From Cellulomonas edaphi (GTDB lineage: Bacteria > Actinomycetota > Actinomycetes > Actinomycetales > Cellulomonadaceae), in contig NZ_JAUCGR010000001.1 in assembly GCF_030362815.1 (NCBI RefSeq), positions 1,001,371 through 1,065,370 on the forward strand: a stretch of 64,000 nucleotides of DNA. The letters run 5' to 3'. Position 1 is the stretch's first letter, and each line of letters begins with the position of its first letter. Made by a program: the position numbers and the translations under genes. Positions 34,430 through 43,322 of this stretch are shown here, piece by piece. Under the pieces are notes generated by a model that did not search any database, was not told where the DNA came from, and saw nothing but the letters and a program-made list of their open reading frames with translations.

Positions 34430-35359
34430 GTGGCCCGCACGCGCGAGCGCGGCTGGCCGGCGACACCGGAGCCGCTGCCGGTGCCGGTCGTCGACAACCA
34501 CACCCACCTGGACACGGTGGTGGAGTGGGTCGCCGACGGGTGGGAGCAGGGTTCCGCGGCCGGGACGACGACCCTCGAGCAGCAGCTCGAGCGGGCGGCT
34601 GCCGTCGGCGTCACGCGCATGGTCCAGGTGGGGTGCGACCTGGACGCGGTGAGGTGGACGGACCGGGTCGTGCGCGCACACCCCGAGCTGCTGGGGGCCG
34701 TCGCGATCCATCCCAACGAGGCCGTCCTGCACGCGGGTGTGCACGAGGTGGCGCCGGACGGGCTCGACCCGGACCCGCAGCCGCGGCACGCGTCGTCGCT
34801 CGACGACGCGGTCGACGCGGTGATGCAGGCCGCCCGCGCGAACCCGCGCATCCGGGCGATCGGTGAGACCGGGCTCGACCACTTCCGCGCCGGGCCGAGG
34901 GGGCGTGCAGTGCAGCGCGACGCGTTCCGCGCGCACGTCGCGCTCGCCAAGGAGCTCGACCTGGCCCTGCAGATCCACGACCGCGACGCGCACGACGAGG
35001 TCGTGGAGGTCCTGCTCAACGACGGCGCTCCCGAGCGCACCGTCTTCCACTGCTTCTCGGGTGGCCCCGCGCTGGCCCAGGTCGCCGCCGAGCAGGGGTG
35101 GTACTGCTCGTTCGCCGGTCCGGTGAGCTTCGGGGCCAACGGCGAGCTCCGGGCGGCCCTGCGCGAGCTGCCCGCGGAGCTCGTGCTGGTCGAGACCGAC
35201 GCGCCCTACCTCACGGTGCACCCGTTCCGTGGCCGCCCGAACGCCCCGTACCTGCTGCCGGGGACCGTGCGGGTGGTCGCGGACGAGCTCGGGCTGGACC
35301 TCGAGAGCGCGTGCCGCAGGATCTCGGTGAACTCGGAGGCCGTGTACGGCACCTGGTGA
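34430..35359 (+). CDS. tatD: TatD-family metal-dependent DNase
   Basis: 309 residues. Metal ligands of the TatD/amidohydrolase fold are present: DNHTHLD at the start, IGETGLDHF, HCFSGG and ETDAPYLT. It is a 3'-5' exonuclease linked to DNA repair and quality control. Within the family, an insert after the second His (about 100-125, PDGLDPDPQPRHASSLDDA) is somewhat longer than usual. The GTG start at 34430 is 3 bases after the metG stop. Confidence 0.93.
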   Translation: MARTRERGWPATPEPLPVPVVDNHTHLDTVVEWVADGWEQGSAAGTTTLEQQLERAAAVGVTRMVQVGCDLDAVRWTDRVVRAHPELLGAVAIHPNEAVLHAGVHEVAPDGLDPDPQPRHASSLDDAVDAVMQAARANPRIRAIGETGLDHFRAGPRGRAVQRDAFRAHVALAKELDLALQIHDRDAHDEVVEVLLNDGAPERTVFHCFSGGPALAQVAAEQGWYCSFAGPVSFGANGELRAALRELPAELVLVETDAPYLTVHPFRGRPNAPYLLPGTVRVVADELGLDLESACRRISVNSEAVYGTW

Positions 35360-35442
35360 CCGACACGCCGCCCGACACGCCGGTGCGCGCGACGCAGACG
35401 GGTGAGTGCGGCCCGCGGTGTCCGATCTCGGGTTCCTGCTCC

Positions 35443-35463
35443 GGTCACGGATCGGTTACGGTC
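35443..35463 (+). promoter_or_regulatory. MtrA-like direct repeat and -10 before the first G5 gene
   Basis: GGTCAC (35443) and GGTTAC (35454) form a direct repeat with 11-base period (GGTnAC-N5-GGTnAC), the spacing expected for the response regulator MtrA. TACGGT (35457-35462) overlaps the second repeat as a -10 box and ends 6 bases before the ATG at 35469. The same element recurs at 36767 (19 of 21 bases identical). Confidence 0.55.
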
Positions 35464-35468
35464 TGACG

Positions 35469-36713
35469 ATGCTTCGGGCGGGACGAACCCGCCGGGACGG
35501 CGAGAGGACACGCGTGAGGGACGGCGAGCAGGGCGCGGGGACGCGCACCGCCGCGCGCCGCCGGCGCCGCGGCACCCTCGTCGCGCAGGCCGCCGTCCTC
35601 GCCGTCGTGGCAGGCGCGACCAGCGCCTTCGCCGTGATGCACAAGCAGGTCACCGTCGACGTCGACGGCAGGCTCGTCCAGGTCGAGGGCTTCGGGCGCA
35701 CCGTCGGCTCGGTGCTGGCCGGAGCCGAGATCGAGGTCGGTGCCGGTGACCTCGTCGCGCCCTCGCTGCACGACAGCGTGACCCAGGGCGAGCAGATCGT
35801 CGTCCGCCACGGCCGCAACCTTGAGCTCGTTGTCGACGGCGAGCCGCAGACGGTGTGGACCACGGCGCTGACCGTCGGCGAGGCCGTCGAGGGCATGGGC
35901 CTGCGCGACGGCGACGTGCGGCTGTCGGCATCCCGGTCGGCGCCGCTGGGCCGCGAGGCGCTGCGCGTCTCCACCCAGAAGACGATCCACCTGGTGGTCG
36001 ACGGGCAGATCATCGACGGGGTCAGCAGCGCGCCCACGGTGCGCGACGCGCTCAAGGACATCGGCCTGGTGCTCAACGAGGGAGACGAGGTGTCGGTGCC
36101 GCTGGACGCGACGGCCGTCGACGGCCTGGCCGTGCTCGTGACCCGCGCGCAGACCGACGCCGAGACGCGCACCGAGGCCGTCAAGTTCGCCACCGAGGAG
36201 ATCGAGGACCCCGGCCTGGCCAAGGGCACCAAGGTCATCGTCACCAAGGGCAAGGCCGGCATCCGCACCACCACGTACCAGCTCGACTCCGTCGGCGGCG
36301 TCGTCACCGGGCGGCAGGCACTCTCGTCGGTCGTCACCACGAAGCCCGTGACGCAGGTGGTCCACGTCGGCACGATGGTGCTGCCGGATCCCACGGACAT
36401 CAAGGTGGCACCCGGCAGCGCCCAGGAGATCGCCCGTGGACTCGCCGCCGCGCGCGGGTGGGGCGACGACCAGTTCGCCTGCCTGGTCCCGCTGTGGACG
36501 CACGAGAGCGGCTGGCGGGTCAACGCCGAGAACCGGTCGTCGGGCGCCTACGGCATCCCGCAGGCCCTGCCCGGGACCAAGATGGCCTCGGTGGGGGCCG
36601 ACTGGCGCACCAACCCGGTCACGCAGATCACCTGGGGCCTGAACTACATCAAGAGCCGGTACAAGACCCCCTGCGGGGCCTGGTCGTCTTTCCAGGCGCA
36701 GGGCTGGTACTGA
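35469..36713 (+). CDS. DUF348-G5 protein with SLT-type muralytic domain
   Basis: 414 residues. Order: basic start, one signal/anchor helix (about 36-55, AQAAVLAVVAGATSAFAVM), three DUF348 units (about 57-215, each with TVxVDGxxxxVxG and VGxxLxxxxIxVxxxD patterns), a G5 domain (about 222-305, ending VTQVVHVGT), then a C-terminal lysozyme-like domain with CLVPLWTHESGWRVNAEN and the likely catalytic Glu in THESGW. The G5/DUF348 parts bind the wall. It differs from canonical RpfB by replacing the Rpf domain with an SLT-type domain. The ATG is placed by the upstream TACGGT -10. It lies between tatD and a true Rpf gene, the position of rpfB in M. tuberculosis. Confidence 0.88.
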   Translation: MLRAGRTRRDGERTRVRDGEQGAGTRTAARRRRRGTLVAQAAVLAVVAGATSAFAVMHKQVTVDVDGRLVQVEGFGRTVGSVLAGAEIEVGAGDLVAPSLHDSVTQGEQIVVRHGRNLELVVDGEPQTVWTTALTVGEAVEGMGLRDGDVRLSASRSAPLGREALRVSTQKTIHLVVDGQIIDGVSSAPTVRDALKDIGLVLNEGDEVSVPLDATAVDGLAVLVTRAQTDAETRTEAVKFATEEIEDPGLAKGTKVIVTKGKAGIRTTTYQLDSVGGVVTGRQALSSVVTTKPVTQVVHVGTMVLPDPTDIKVAPGSAQEIARGLAAARGWGDDQFACLVPLWTHESGWRVNAENRSSGAYGIPQALPGTKMASVGADWRTNPVTQITWGLNYIKSRYKTPCGAWSSFQAQGWY

Positions 36714-36766
36714 CCAACGCTTGACCGGAGGGCTCGGAGCGGAGTCCGCCGCAGAGTTGGCACGTC

Positions 36767-36787
36767 GGTCACGATTCGGTTACGGTC
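36767..36787 (+). promoter_or_regulatory. Second MtrA-like box and -10, before rpfB
   Basis: The same GGTCAC-N5-GGTTAC repeat and TACGGT -10 (36781-36786) as at 35443. Transcription would start near 36793, leaving a leader of about 225 bases before the GTG at 37019, unlike the first copy, which is leaderless. Confidence 0.5.
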
Positions 36788-36792
36788 GCGTG

Positions 36793-37018
36793 TCGCTCCT
36801 GACGGATTCGCCTCATTGGTCGTCCTGAACCCGTCGCCGGAGCGGACGGCCCCGGGCTGAGCCCGGGCGCCGAGACGGCCGGATCGGGGATCCGGAACCG
36901 ACGGGGACGCCTCCCTCCAGGCGTCCGCCGGCCCGCAGCACCGGGGCCGCCGCCGGGTGTGCCGGGATCGGCACGCGCTCCGCACCCCGTGCCCGGGCAC
37001 CTCGACGGCTGGAGCCCC
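36793..37018 (+). other. Long structured 5' leader of rpfB, riboswitch candidate
   Basis: No gene is seen in this 226-base leader. It contains strong hairpins: CCCGGGC-TGA-GCCCGGG (about 36851-36867) and GGACGCC (about 36904-36910) with GGCGTCC (about 36918-36924). Actinobacterial rpf genes are often controlled by a c-di-AMP (ydaO/yuaA-type) riboswitch in a leader of this length; fragments such as CTGAACCCGTC and GGAACCGACGGGG are reminiscent but I cannot fit the consensus. Structured leader: likely. Riboswitch class: unproven. Confidence 0.3.
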
Positions 37019-38242
37019 GTGCAGTTCACGACCCGCATCCTCGGTCCCTTCACGCGCAAGCGACCCTCCGACAACGAGCAGGGGGACCGCCGATCCGGTC
37101 GTCGCACCCTGCCCATCGTGGCCGGTGCCACGGTGCTCGTCCTCGCCGGCGGCACGGCCGCCTACGCGCAGGTGCACAAGACCGTCCAGCTGGACGTGGA
37201 CGGACAGGTCCGCAACGTCGGCACCTTCGCCGGCTCGGTGGACGCCCTGCTGGCGGACGAGGGCGTGCGGGTAGGTGCCCGCGACGCCGTCTCCGCGACC
37301 GGCGGGCTGTCCGAGGGCCAGGACGTGGTCGTGCGGCACGCGCACCAGATCACCGTCGCCGAGGACGGCGTGCACCGGTCCGTCTGGACCACGGCGCTCA
37401 CGGCCGACGAGGCGCTCGACACGCTCGCCGCGCGCGACGCGTCGGTGTCGCTCGTCGCGTCGCGCAGCTCGGGCGGCCGCGCCGACCTGCCGCTGGACCT
37501 CGTGCTGCACGGGTCGGTGGACGTGCTGGTCGACGGCAAGACCCTCACCGGGCAGGACGCCGAGGCGTCCGTGGGCCAGGTGCTGGGCGAGCTCGATGTG
37601 ACCCTCGCGCCGCTCGACCGCGTCTCCGTGCGCCAGAGCGAGACCGGCCGCGTCGAGGTCGTCGTCAACCGGGTGGTCGTCGCCGAGAAGACGACGCACA
37701 AGAGGGTCGGCTTCGACTCGACGACGAAGAAGGACGCCTCGCGCTACGAGGGCACCAAGGTCGTCACCACCGAGGGCAAGAAGGGCCGGCGGACCATCGT
37801 CACCCGCGTCACCACGGTGGACGGCAAGGTGACCGACAGGGTCAAGCTGTCGGACAAGGTCACGCGCAAGCCGGTCGACGAGGTCGTCGCGATCGGCACC
37901 AAGGAGCGCCCGGTCGTCGTCGTCCCCGAGACCACCCGCTCGAGCTCGAGCTCGGGCTCCGGCTCCTCCTCGTCCGGCCCCATCAAGGCGGGCGGCAAGG
38001 CCGACTCCCTCAACTGGGCCGCGCTCGCCGCGTGCGAGTCGGGCGGCAACCCCCGCATCGTGTCGTCCAACGGGCTGTACCACGGGCTCTACCAGTTCTC
38101 GGTGAGCACCTGGCACGCGGTCGGCGGCGCGGGCGTCCCGTCGCAGGCCAGCGCCTCGGAGCAGACCGCTCGGGCCAAGATGCTCTACAACCGCTCGGGT
38201 GCCGGTCAGTGGCCCGTGTGCGGCAAGCGCCTCTTCTCCTGA
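37019..38242 (+). CDS. rpfB: Resuscitation-promoting factor RpfB-like
   Basis: 407 residues. Signal/anchor helix (about 30-52, [20 protein letters not shown]), three DUF348 units (about 54-190), a G5 domain (about 200-285), a short Ser/Gly linker (about 303-322) and the Rpf catalytic domain (about 328-407: [51 protein letters not shown]). Glu340 in ACESGGN is the catalytic acid. It cleaves peptidoglycan and wakes dormant cells. GTG 37019 with GGAG 5 bases upstream is preferred over upstream starts that lack a ribosome site. Its neighbour at 35469 has the same stalk with a different catalytic domain. Confidence 0.93.
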   Translation: MQFTTRILGPFTRKRPSDNEQGDRRSGRRTLPIVAGATVLVLAGGTAAYAQVHKTVQLDVDGQVRNVGTFAGSVDALLADEGVRVGARDAVSATGGLSEGQDVVVRHAHQITVAEDGVHRSVWTTALTADEALDTLAARDASVSLVASRSSGGRADLPLDLVLHGSVDVLVDGKTLTGQDAEASVGQVLGELDVTLAPLDRVSVRQSETGRVEVVVNRVVVAEKTTHKRVGFDSTTKKDASRYEGTKVVTTEGKKGRRTIVTRVTTVDGKVTDRVKLSDKVTRKPVDEVVAIGTKERPVVVVPETTRSSSSSGSGSSSSGPIKAGGKADSLNWAALAACESGGNPRIVSSNGLYHGLYQFSVSTWHAVGGAGVPSQASASEQTARAKMLYNRSGAGQWPVCGKRLFS

Positions 38243-38267
38243 CGCACACGCCCGACGCACCACGTCC

Positions 38268-38300
38268 GACGCCCGCCGCTCGCTCCGAGCGGCGGGCGTC
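38268..38300. terminator. Strong terminator between rpfB and rsmA
   Basis: Perfect 15-bp stem GACGCCCGCCGCTCG (38268-38282) / CGAGCGGCGGGCGTC (38286-38300) with a 3-base loop, followed by GTCGTCTTCTCG. It separates rpfB from rsmA, whose own -10 begins at 38315. Confidence 0.85.
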
Positions 38301-38327
38301 GTCGTCTTCTCGCATAGGCTCGGGCGC

Positions 38328-39260
38328 ATGTCGACGAACGCCCTGCTCGGGCCCACGGAGATCCGTGAGCTGGCTGCCCGGGCCGGCATCCGCCCCACCA
38401 AGCAGCTGGGGCAGAACTTCGTCCTCGACGGCGGGACCGTGCGCAAGATCGTGCGCCAGGCGGACGTCGAGCCGGGCGACCGGGTGGTCGAGGTGGGCCC
38501 CGGGCTGGGCTCCTTGACGCTCGGCCTGCTCGAGGCGGGCGCGGACGTGACCGCGGTGGAGATCGACCCCGTGCTGGCGCGCCTGCTGCCCGAGACCGTC
38601 TCCCGGCACGTGCCCGACCTGACCACGACGACCGAGGGCGATGCCGTCGTGCTGCGGGACCCGGCGGGGCGTGCCCGGCTCACGCTCGTCACGGCCGACG
38701 CGCTCGACGTCACCGCACTCCCGGGCGAGCGGCCCGTCGCCTTCGTCGCCAACCTGCCCTACAACGTCTCGGTGCCGGTGCTGCTGACCTTCCTCGAGCG
38801 GTTCGACTCGATCGAGCGCGGTCTGGTCATGGTGCAGGCCGAGGTCGCGGACCGGCTCGCCGCGCCGCCCGGCAGTCGCACCTACGGGGTCCCGTCCGCC
38901 AAGGCGGCCTGGTACGCCGCCACGCGGCGCACCTCGACCATCGGGCGGTCCGTGTTCTGGCCCGTGCCCAACGTCGACTCGGCGCTGGTGCGCTTCGACC
39001 GGCGCGAGCCGCCGTCGACGACCGCGTCGCGGGCCGAGGTGTTCGCGGTGGTCGACGCGGCGTTCGCCCAGCGCCGCAAGATGCTCCGCTCGGCCCTCGC
39101 GCCCTTGGCCGGCTCGGCGGACGCCGCCGTGGCCGCGATCGAGGGCGCGGGCGTGGACCCGCAGGCGCGCGGGGAGCGCGTGGACATCGTCGGGTTCGCG
39201 CGCATCGCCGAGCGCCTGGCGAGTGGTGCCCCCCGGTTGTCTGGCAGGGTGGAAGCGTGA
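38328..39260 (+). CDS. rsmA: 16S rRNA dimethyladenosine transferase RsmA (KsgA)
   Basis: 310 residues. The SAM-binding GPGLGSLT, the acidic VEIDP, and the catalytic [11 protein letters not shown] motif of N6-adenine methyltransferases are present, followed by the RsmA C-terminal domain. It dimethylates A1518 and A1519 of 16S rRNA. TAGGCT (38315-38320) is 13 bases before the ATG. The stop overlaps ispE (GTGA), giving a coupled rsmA-ispE pair as in other actinobacteria. Confidence 0.96.
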   Translation: MSTNALLGPTEIRELAARAGIRPTKQLGQNFVLDGGTVRKIVRQADVEPGDRVVEVGPGLGSLTLGLLEAGADVTAVEIDPVLARLLPETVSRHVPDLTTTTEGDAVVLRDPAGRARLTLVTADALDVTALPGERPVAFVANLPYNVSVPVLLTFLERFDSIERGLVMVQAEVADRLAAPPGSRTYGVPSAKAAWYAATRRTSTIGRSVFWPVPNVDSALVRFDRREPPSTTASRAEVFAVVDAAFAQRRKMLRSALAPLAGSADAAVAAIEGAGVDPQARGERVDIVGFARIAERLASGAPRLSGRVEA

Positions 39261-40195
39261 CGTTGACCCCCGTGGAGCCGCTGCCCGAGCACGAGGTCCG
39301 GGTGCGAGCCCCAGGGAAGGTCAACCTCTCGCTGCGCGTCGGCGCGCGCCAGGAGGACGGGTACCACCCGCTGAGCACCGTGTTCCAGGCCGTGTCGGTG
39401 TACGAGGAGGTCGTGGCGACGCCGTCCGACGCGCGCACCGTGACCCTGTCGGGCGTGCAGGCGGAGCTGGTGCCGACCGACGCGAGCAACTTGGCGCTGC
39501 GGGCGGTCGAGGTGCTCGCGCGCCACACCGGGATCGACGACGGCGTGCACCTGCACCTCGACAAGGGCGTCCCCGTCGCGGGCGGCATGGCGGGCGGCTC
39601 GGCCGACGCCGCCGCGGCGCTCGTGGCGTGCGACGCCCTGTGGCACACGGGGCTGTCCCGGCCGGAGCTCATCGAGCTCGCCGCGGAGGTGGGCTCCGAC
39701 GTGCCCTTCATCCTCATGGGCCACACTGCCGTGGGCCAGGGCCGTGGTCACCTGCTCACGCCGGCGCTCACGCGCGGCGAGTTCCACTGGGCGTTCGCCG
39801 TGCAGGACCGCGGGCTGTCGACGAGTGCGGTCTACGCCGCGTTCGACGAGGTGCACGGCGGCTCGCTGGGCGGGCCCGACCCCGAGCTGGACGTGCCGCT
39901 CATGCAGGCGCTGCGTGCCGGGGACCCCCGTGCTCTCGGTGCCGCGCTGCACAACGACCTGCAGGTCGCCTCGCTCGAGCTCGACCCGCTGCTGGCCGAG
40001 CCGCTCACGGTGGCCACCGACGCGGGAGCCCTGGGGGTCGTCGTGTCGGGCTCGGGGCCCACGGTCGCCGCGCTCGGGCGCAGCCGGCAGCACGCGCTCG
40101 CGCTCGCGGCCGCGTTCACCGCGTCGGGCGTCGCCGACCGGGTGCTGACCGCGACGGGTCCGGTGTCCGGCGCACGGGTGCTCGCCGCCGACTGA
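39257..40195 (+). CDS. ispE: 4-diphosphocytidyl-2-C-methyl-D-erythritol kinase
   Basis: 312 residues. GHMP kinase: [12 protein letters not shown] at the start, the ATP loop [17 protein letters not shown] (about 99-115), and [14 protein letters not shown] near the end. It phosphorylates CDP-methylerythritol in the MEP isoprenoid pathway, supplying polyprenyl carriers for wall synthesis and for the PMT enzyme. The GTG overlaps the rsmA stop. Confidence 0.96.
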   Translation: MTLTPVEPLPEHEVRVRAPGKVNLSLRVGARQEDGYHPLSTVFQAVSVYEEVVATPSDARTVTLSGVQAELVPTDASNLALRAVEVLARHTGIDDGVHLHLDKGVPVAGGMAGGSADAAAALVACDALWHTGLSRPELIELAAEVGSDVPFILMGHTAVGQGRGHLLTPALTRGEFHWAFAVQDRGLSTSAVYAAFDEVHGGSLGGPDPELDVPLMQALRAGDPRALGAALHNDLQVASLELDPLLAEPLTVATDAGALGVVVSGSGPTVAALGRSRQHALALAAAFTASGVADRVLTATGPVSGARVLAAD

Positions 40196-40344
40196 CCGCG
40201 GTCGCGGGCCGCCCTTCCGCGGGCAGGCGTGCCCGCGTCACCCGGTGGCTCACCCGCCACGCAGAGGCGAATCCTGCCGAGCCCAGACGTGCCCGCGCGC
40301 GCGGACGCGCCGCGCAGCACCGCGACATCGAGTTCGCTCACCCC

Positions 40345-40387
40345 TTGACATCCCGACGCGCGGGGCAATACTTAAGCACATGCTTAA
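40345..40387 (+). promoter_or_regulatory. Promoter and operator of the ArsR/SRPBCC unit
   Basis: TTGACA (40345-40350) and AATACT (40367-40372), 16 bases apart, form a near-consensus sigma-70-type promoter, rare in this GC-rich DNA. The palindrome TTAAGCA-CA-TGCTTAA (40372-40387) starts at the -10 and covers the ATG (40380-40382). Transcription would start at or within two bases of the ATG. Repressor bound here would block both initiation and the 5' end of the message: classic autoregulation by the ArsR protein encoded just behind. Confidence 0.82.
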
Positions 40388-40706
40388 CAATCTGGACGAG
40401 GTGTTCGGTGCCTTGTCCGACGCGAGCCGTCGCGCCATGGTCGAACGCCTGGTGCGTGGTCCCGCATCCGTCAGCCAGCTCGCCGAGCCCTTCGCGATGA
40501 GCCTGCCGGGCGTCGTCCAGCACCTCGCGGTGCTCGAGGCCGCCGGGATCGTCAGCTCGCACAAGACCGGCCGCGTGCGCACCGTGCAGCTCGTGCCCGG
40601 CGGCCTCGGCCCCGCGACCGCGTGGATCGGCCGCCAGCGGCTGCCCGCCGAGGCCCGGCTCGACCGCCTCTCCGTTCACCTGTCACCTCCGGAGGACCTC
40701 TCATGA
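40380..40706 (+). CDS. ArsR-family autoregulator
   Basis: 108 residues, one winged-helix domain: LSDASRRAMVERLVRGPASVSQLAEPF, recognition helix MSLPGVVQHLAVLEAAGIV, then wing HKTGRVRTVQLVP. It belongs to the ArsR group that pairs with SRPBCC genes; no metal cysteines are visible. ATG overlaps a 16-base palindrome. Stop overlaps the SRPBCC start (ATGA), giving a coupled two-gene unit. Probable ligand: a small hydrophobic molecule or none; unknown. Confidence 0.9.
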   Translation: MLNNLDEVFGALSDASRRAMVERLVRGPASVSQLAEPFAMSLPGVVQHLAVLEAAGIVSSHKTGRVRTVQLVPGGLGPATAWIGRQRLPAEARLDRLSVHLSPPEDLS

Positions 40707-41170
40707 CCACGCTCACCGACCGCTTCACCCAGCACGCCACCTTCGTCGTCGAGCGCACCTACCCCGTGCCGGTCGAGCGCGTGTGGGCCGCGCACGCCGA
40801 CAACGCCCAGCGCGTGCAGTGGTTCGGCGCCGAGGACTCGTTCGTCGCGACCGAGGACACCCAGGACTTCCGCGTGGGCGGGCGGACCGTGAACGACGGC
40901 CGCTGGCACGACGGCCCGACCAGCCGCTACGTGTCCACGTACACGGACATCGTCGAGAACCGCCGCATCGTCAACACCTACGACATGTGGGTGGACGGGG
41001 AGCACCTGTCCACGTCGATCGCCACCACCGAGCTCGAGCCTGTCGACGGCGGCACGCGGCTGACCTACACCGAGCAGGGCGTCTACTTCGACGTGCTCGA
41101 CCACGCCCCCCAGCGCGAGCAGGGCTGCGCCGGGATCCTCGACGCCCTCGGCGCGTTCCTGACGCGCTGA
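40703..41170 (+). CDS. SRPBCC (AHSA1-type) ligand-binding protein
   Basis: 155 residues. AHSA1/START-like fold: VVERTYPVPVERVWAAHADN..., VQWFGAEDS, DFRVGGR and ATTELEPVDGGTRLTYTEQG. This group binds hydrophobic ligands in a helix-grip cavity; its enzyme role is unknown. GGAGG seven bases before the ATG gives a strong site. It is translationally coupled to the ArsR repressor, a recurrent pair in actinobacteria. Confidence 0.9.
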   Translation: MTTLTDRFTQHATFVVERTYPVPVERVWAAHADNAQRVQWFGAEDSFVATEDTQDFRVGGRTVNDGRWHDGPTSRYVSTYTDIVENRRIVNTYDMWVDGEHLSTSIATTELEPVDGGTRLTYTEQGVYFDVLDHAPQREQGCAGILDALGAFLTR

Positions 41171-41211
41171 CGCCACGCGCAGCGCGCAGGCCACGCCCGG
41201 CACGCGCCACG

Positions 41212-41259
41212 CCCGGCTCGTCCGCCCCGCCCGGCTCGTCCGACGCGTCCGGCTCGTCG
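41212..41259. repeat. Short 18-bp imperfect tandem repeat
   Basis: Three imperfect copies of CCCGGCTCGTCCGCCCCG begin at 41212, 41230 and 41248 in the non-coding stretch before the large palindrome. Confidence 0.65.
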
Positions 41260-41267
41260 CCCGATCG

Positions 41268-41329
41268 CTTCGCCGATTCCGCACCGATCCGCCGATTCGA
41301 ATCGGCGGATCGGTGCTGGATCGGCGAAG
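41268..41329. repeat. 62-base palindrome with perfect 36-base core
   Basis: 41281-41316 is a perfect inverted repeat: 18 bases (GCACCGATCCGCCGATTC) directly followed by their exact complement, with no spacer. Flanking arms 41268-41280 and 41317-41329 also pair except at two positions, making a nearly 31-bp hairpin or cruciform. It lies 97 bases after the SRPBCC stop and 57 bases before the ABC-F ATG. It could be a dimeric operator, a terminator without U-tract, or the anti-terminator stem of an ABC-F leader. Confidence 0.95.
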
Positions 41330-41386
41330 TGACGGCCCCGGGCGGCGACGGGGATCCGGCCGGAGGCGGGTAGCCTCGGAGCCCTC

Positions 41387-43174
<1,788 letters not shown>

Positions 43175-43239
43175 GATCCGCGCGTGCTCGGAGCAGCCGG
43201 TCCGGGGGATCCCGTCGCCGGCTGCCTGCCCGCTCTGCG

Positions 43240-43291
43240 TTGACCGGAGGGATTTGCCGGGTTAGAGTTCCGCGACCTGACAACGCTGTCA
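43240..43291 (+). promoter_or_regulatory. Promoter and LacI-type operator of the GH92 gene
   Basis: TTGACC (43240-43245) and TAGAGT (43263-43268) with 17-base spacer form a good promoter. TGACAACGCTGTCA (43278-43291) sits at +3 to +16: a 14-base near-palindrome with central CG, the layout of LacI-family operators. GGAG (43310-43313) then serves the ATG at 43323. The arrangement predicts a sugar-inducible gene repressed by a LacI-type protein encoded elsewhere. Confidence 0.65.
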
Positions 43292-43322
43292 TCCCCCATC
43301 GACGTGGATGGAGATCTCCTTC

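Noticed and set aside
43308..43322. ATG 43308 as start of the GH92 gene
   Set aside because: No ribosome site at proper distance, whereas GGAG sits nine bases before ATG 43323.
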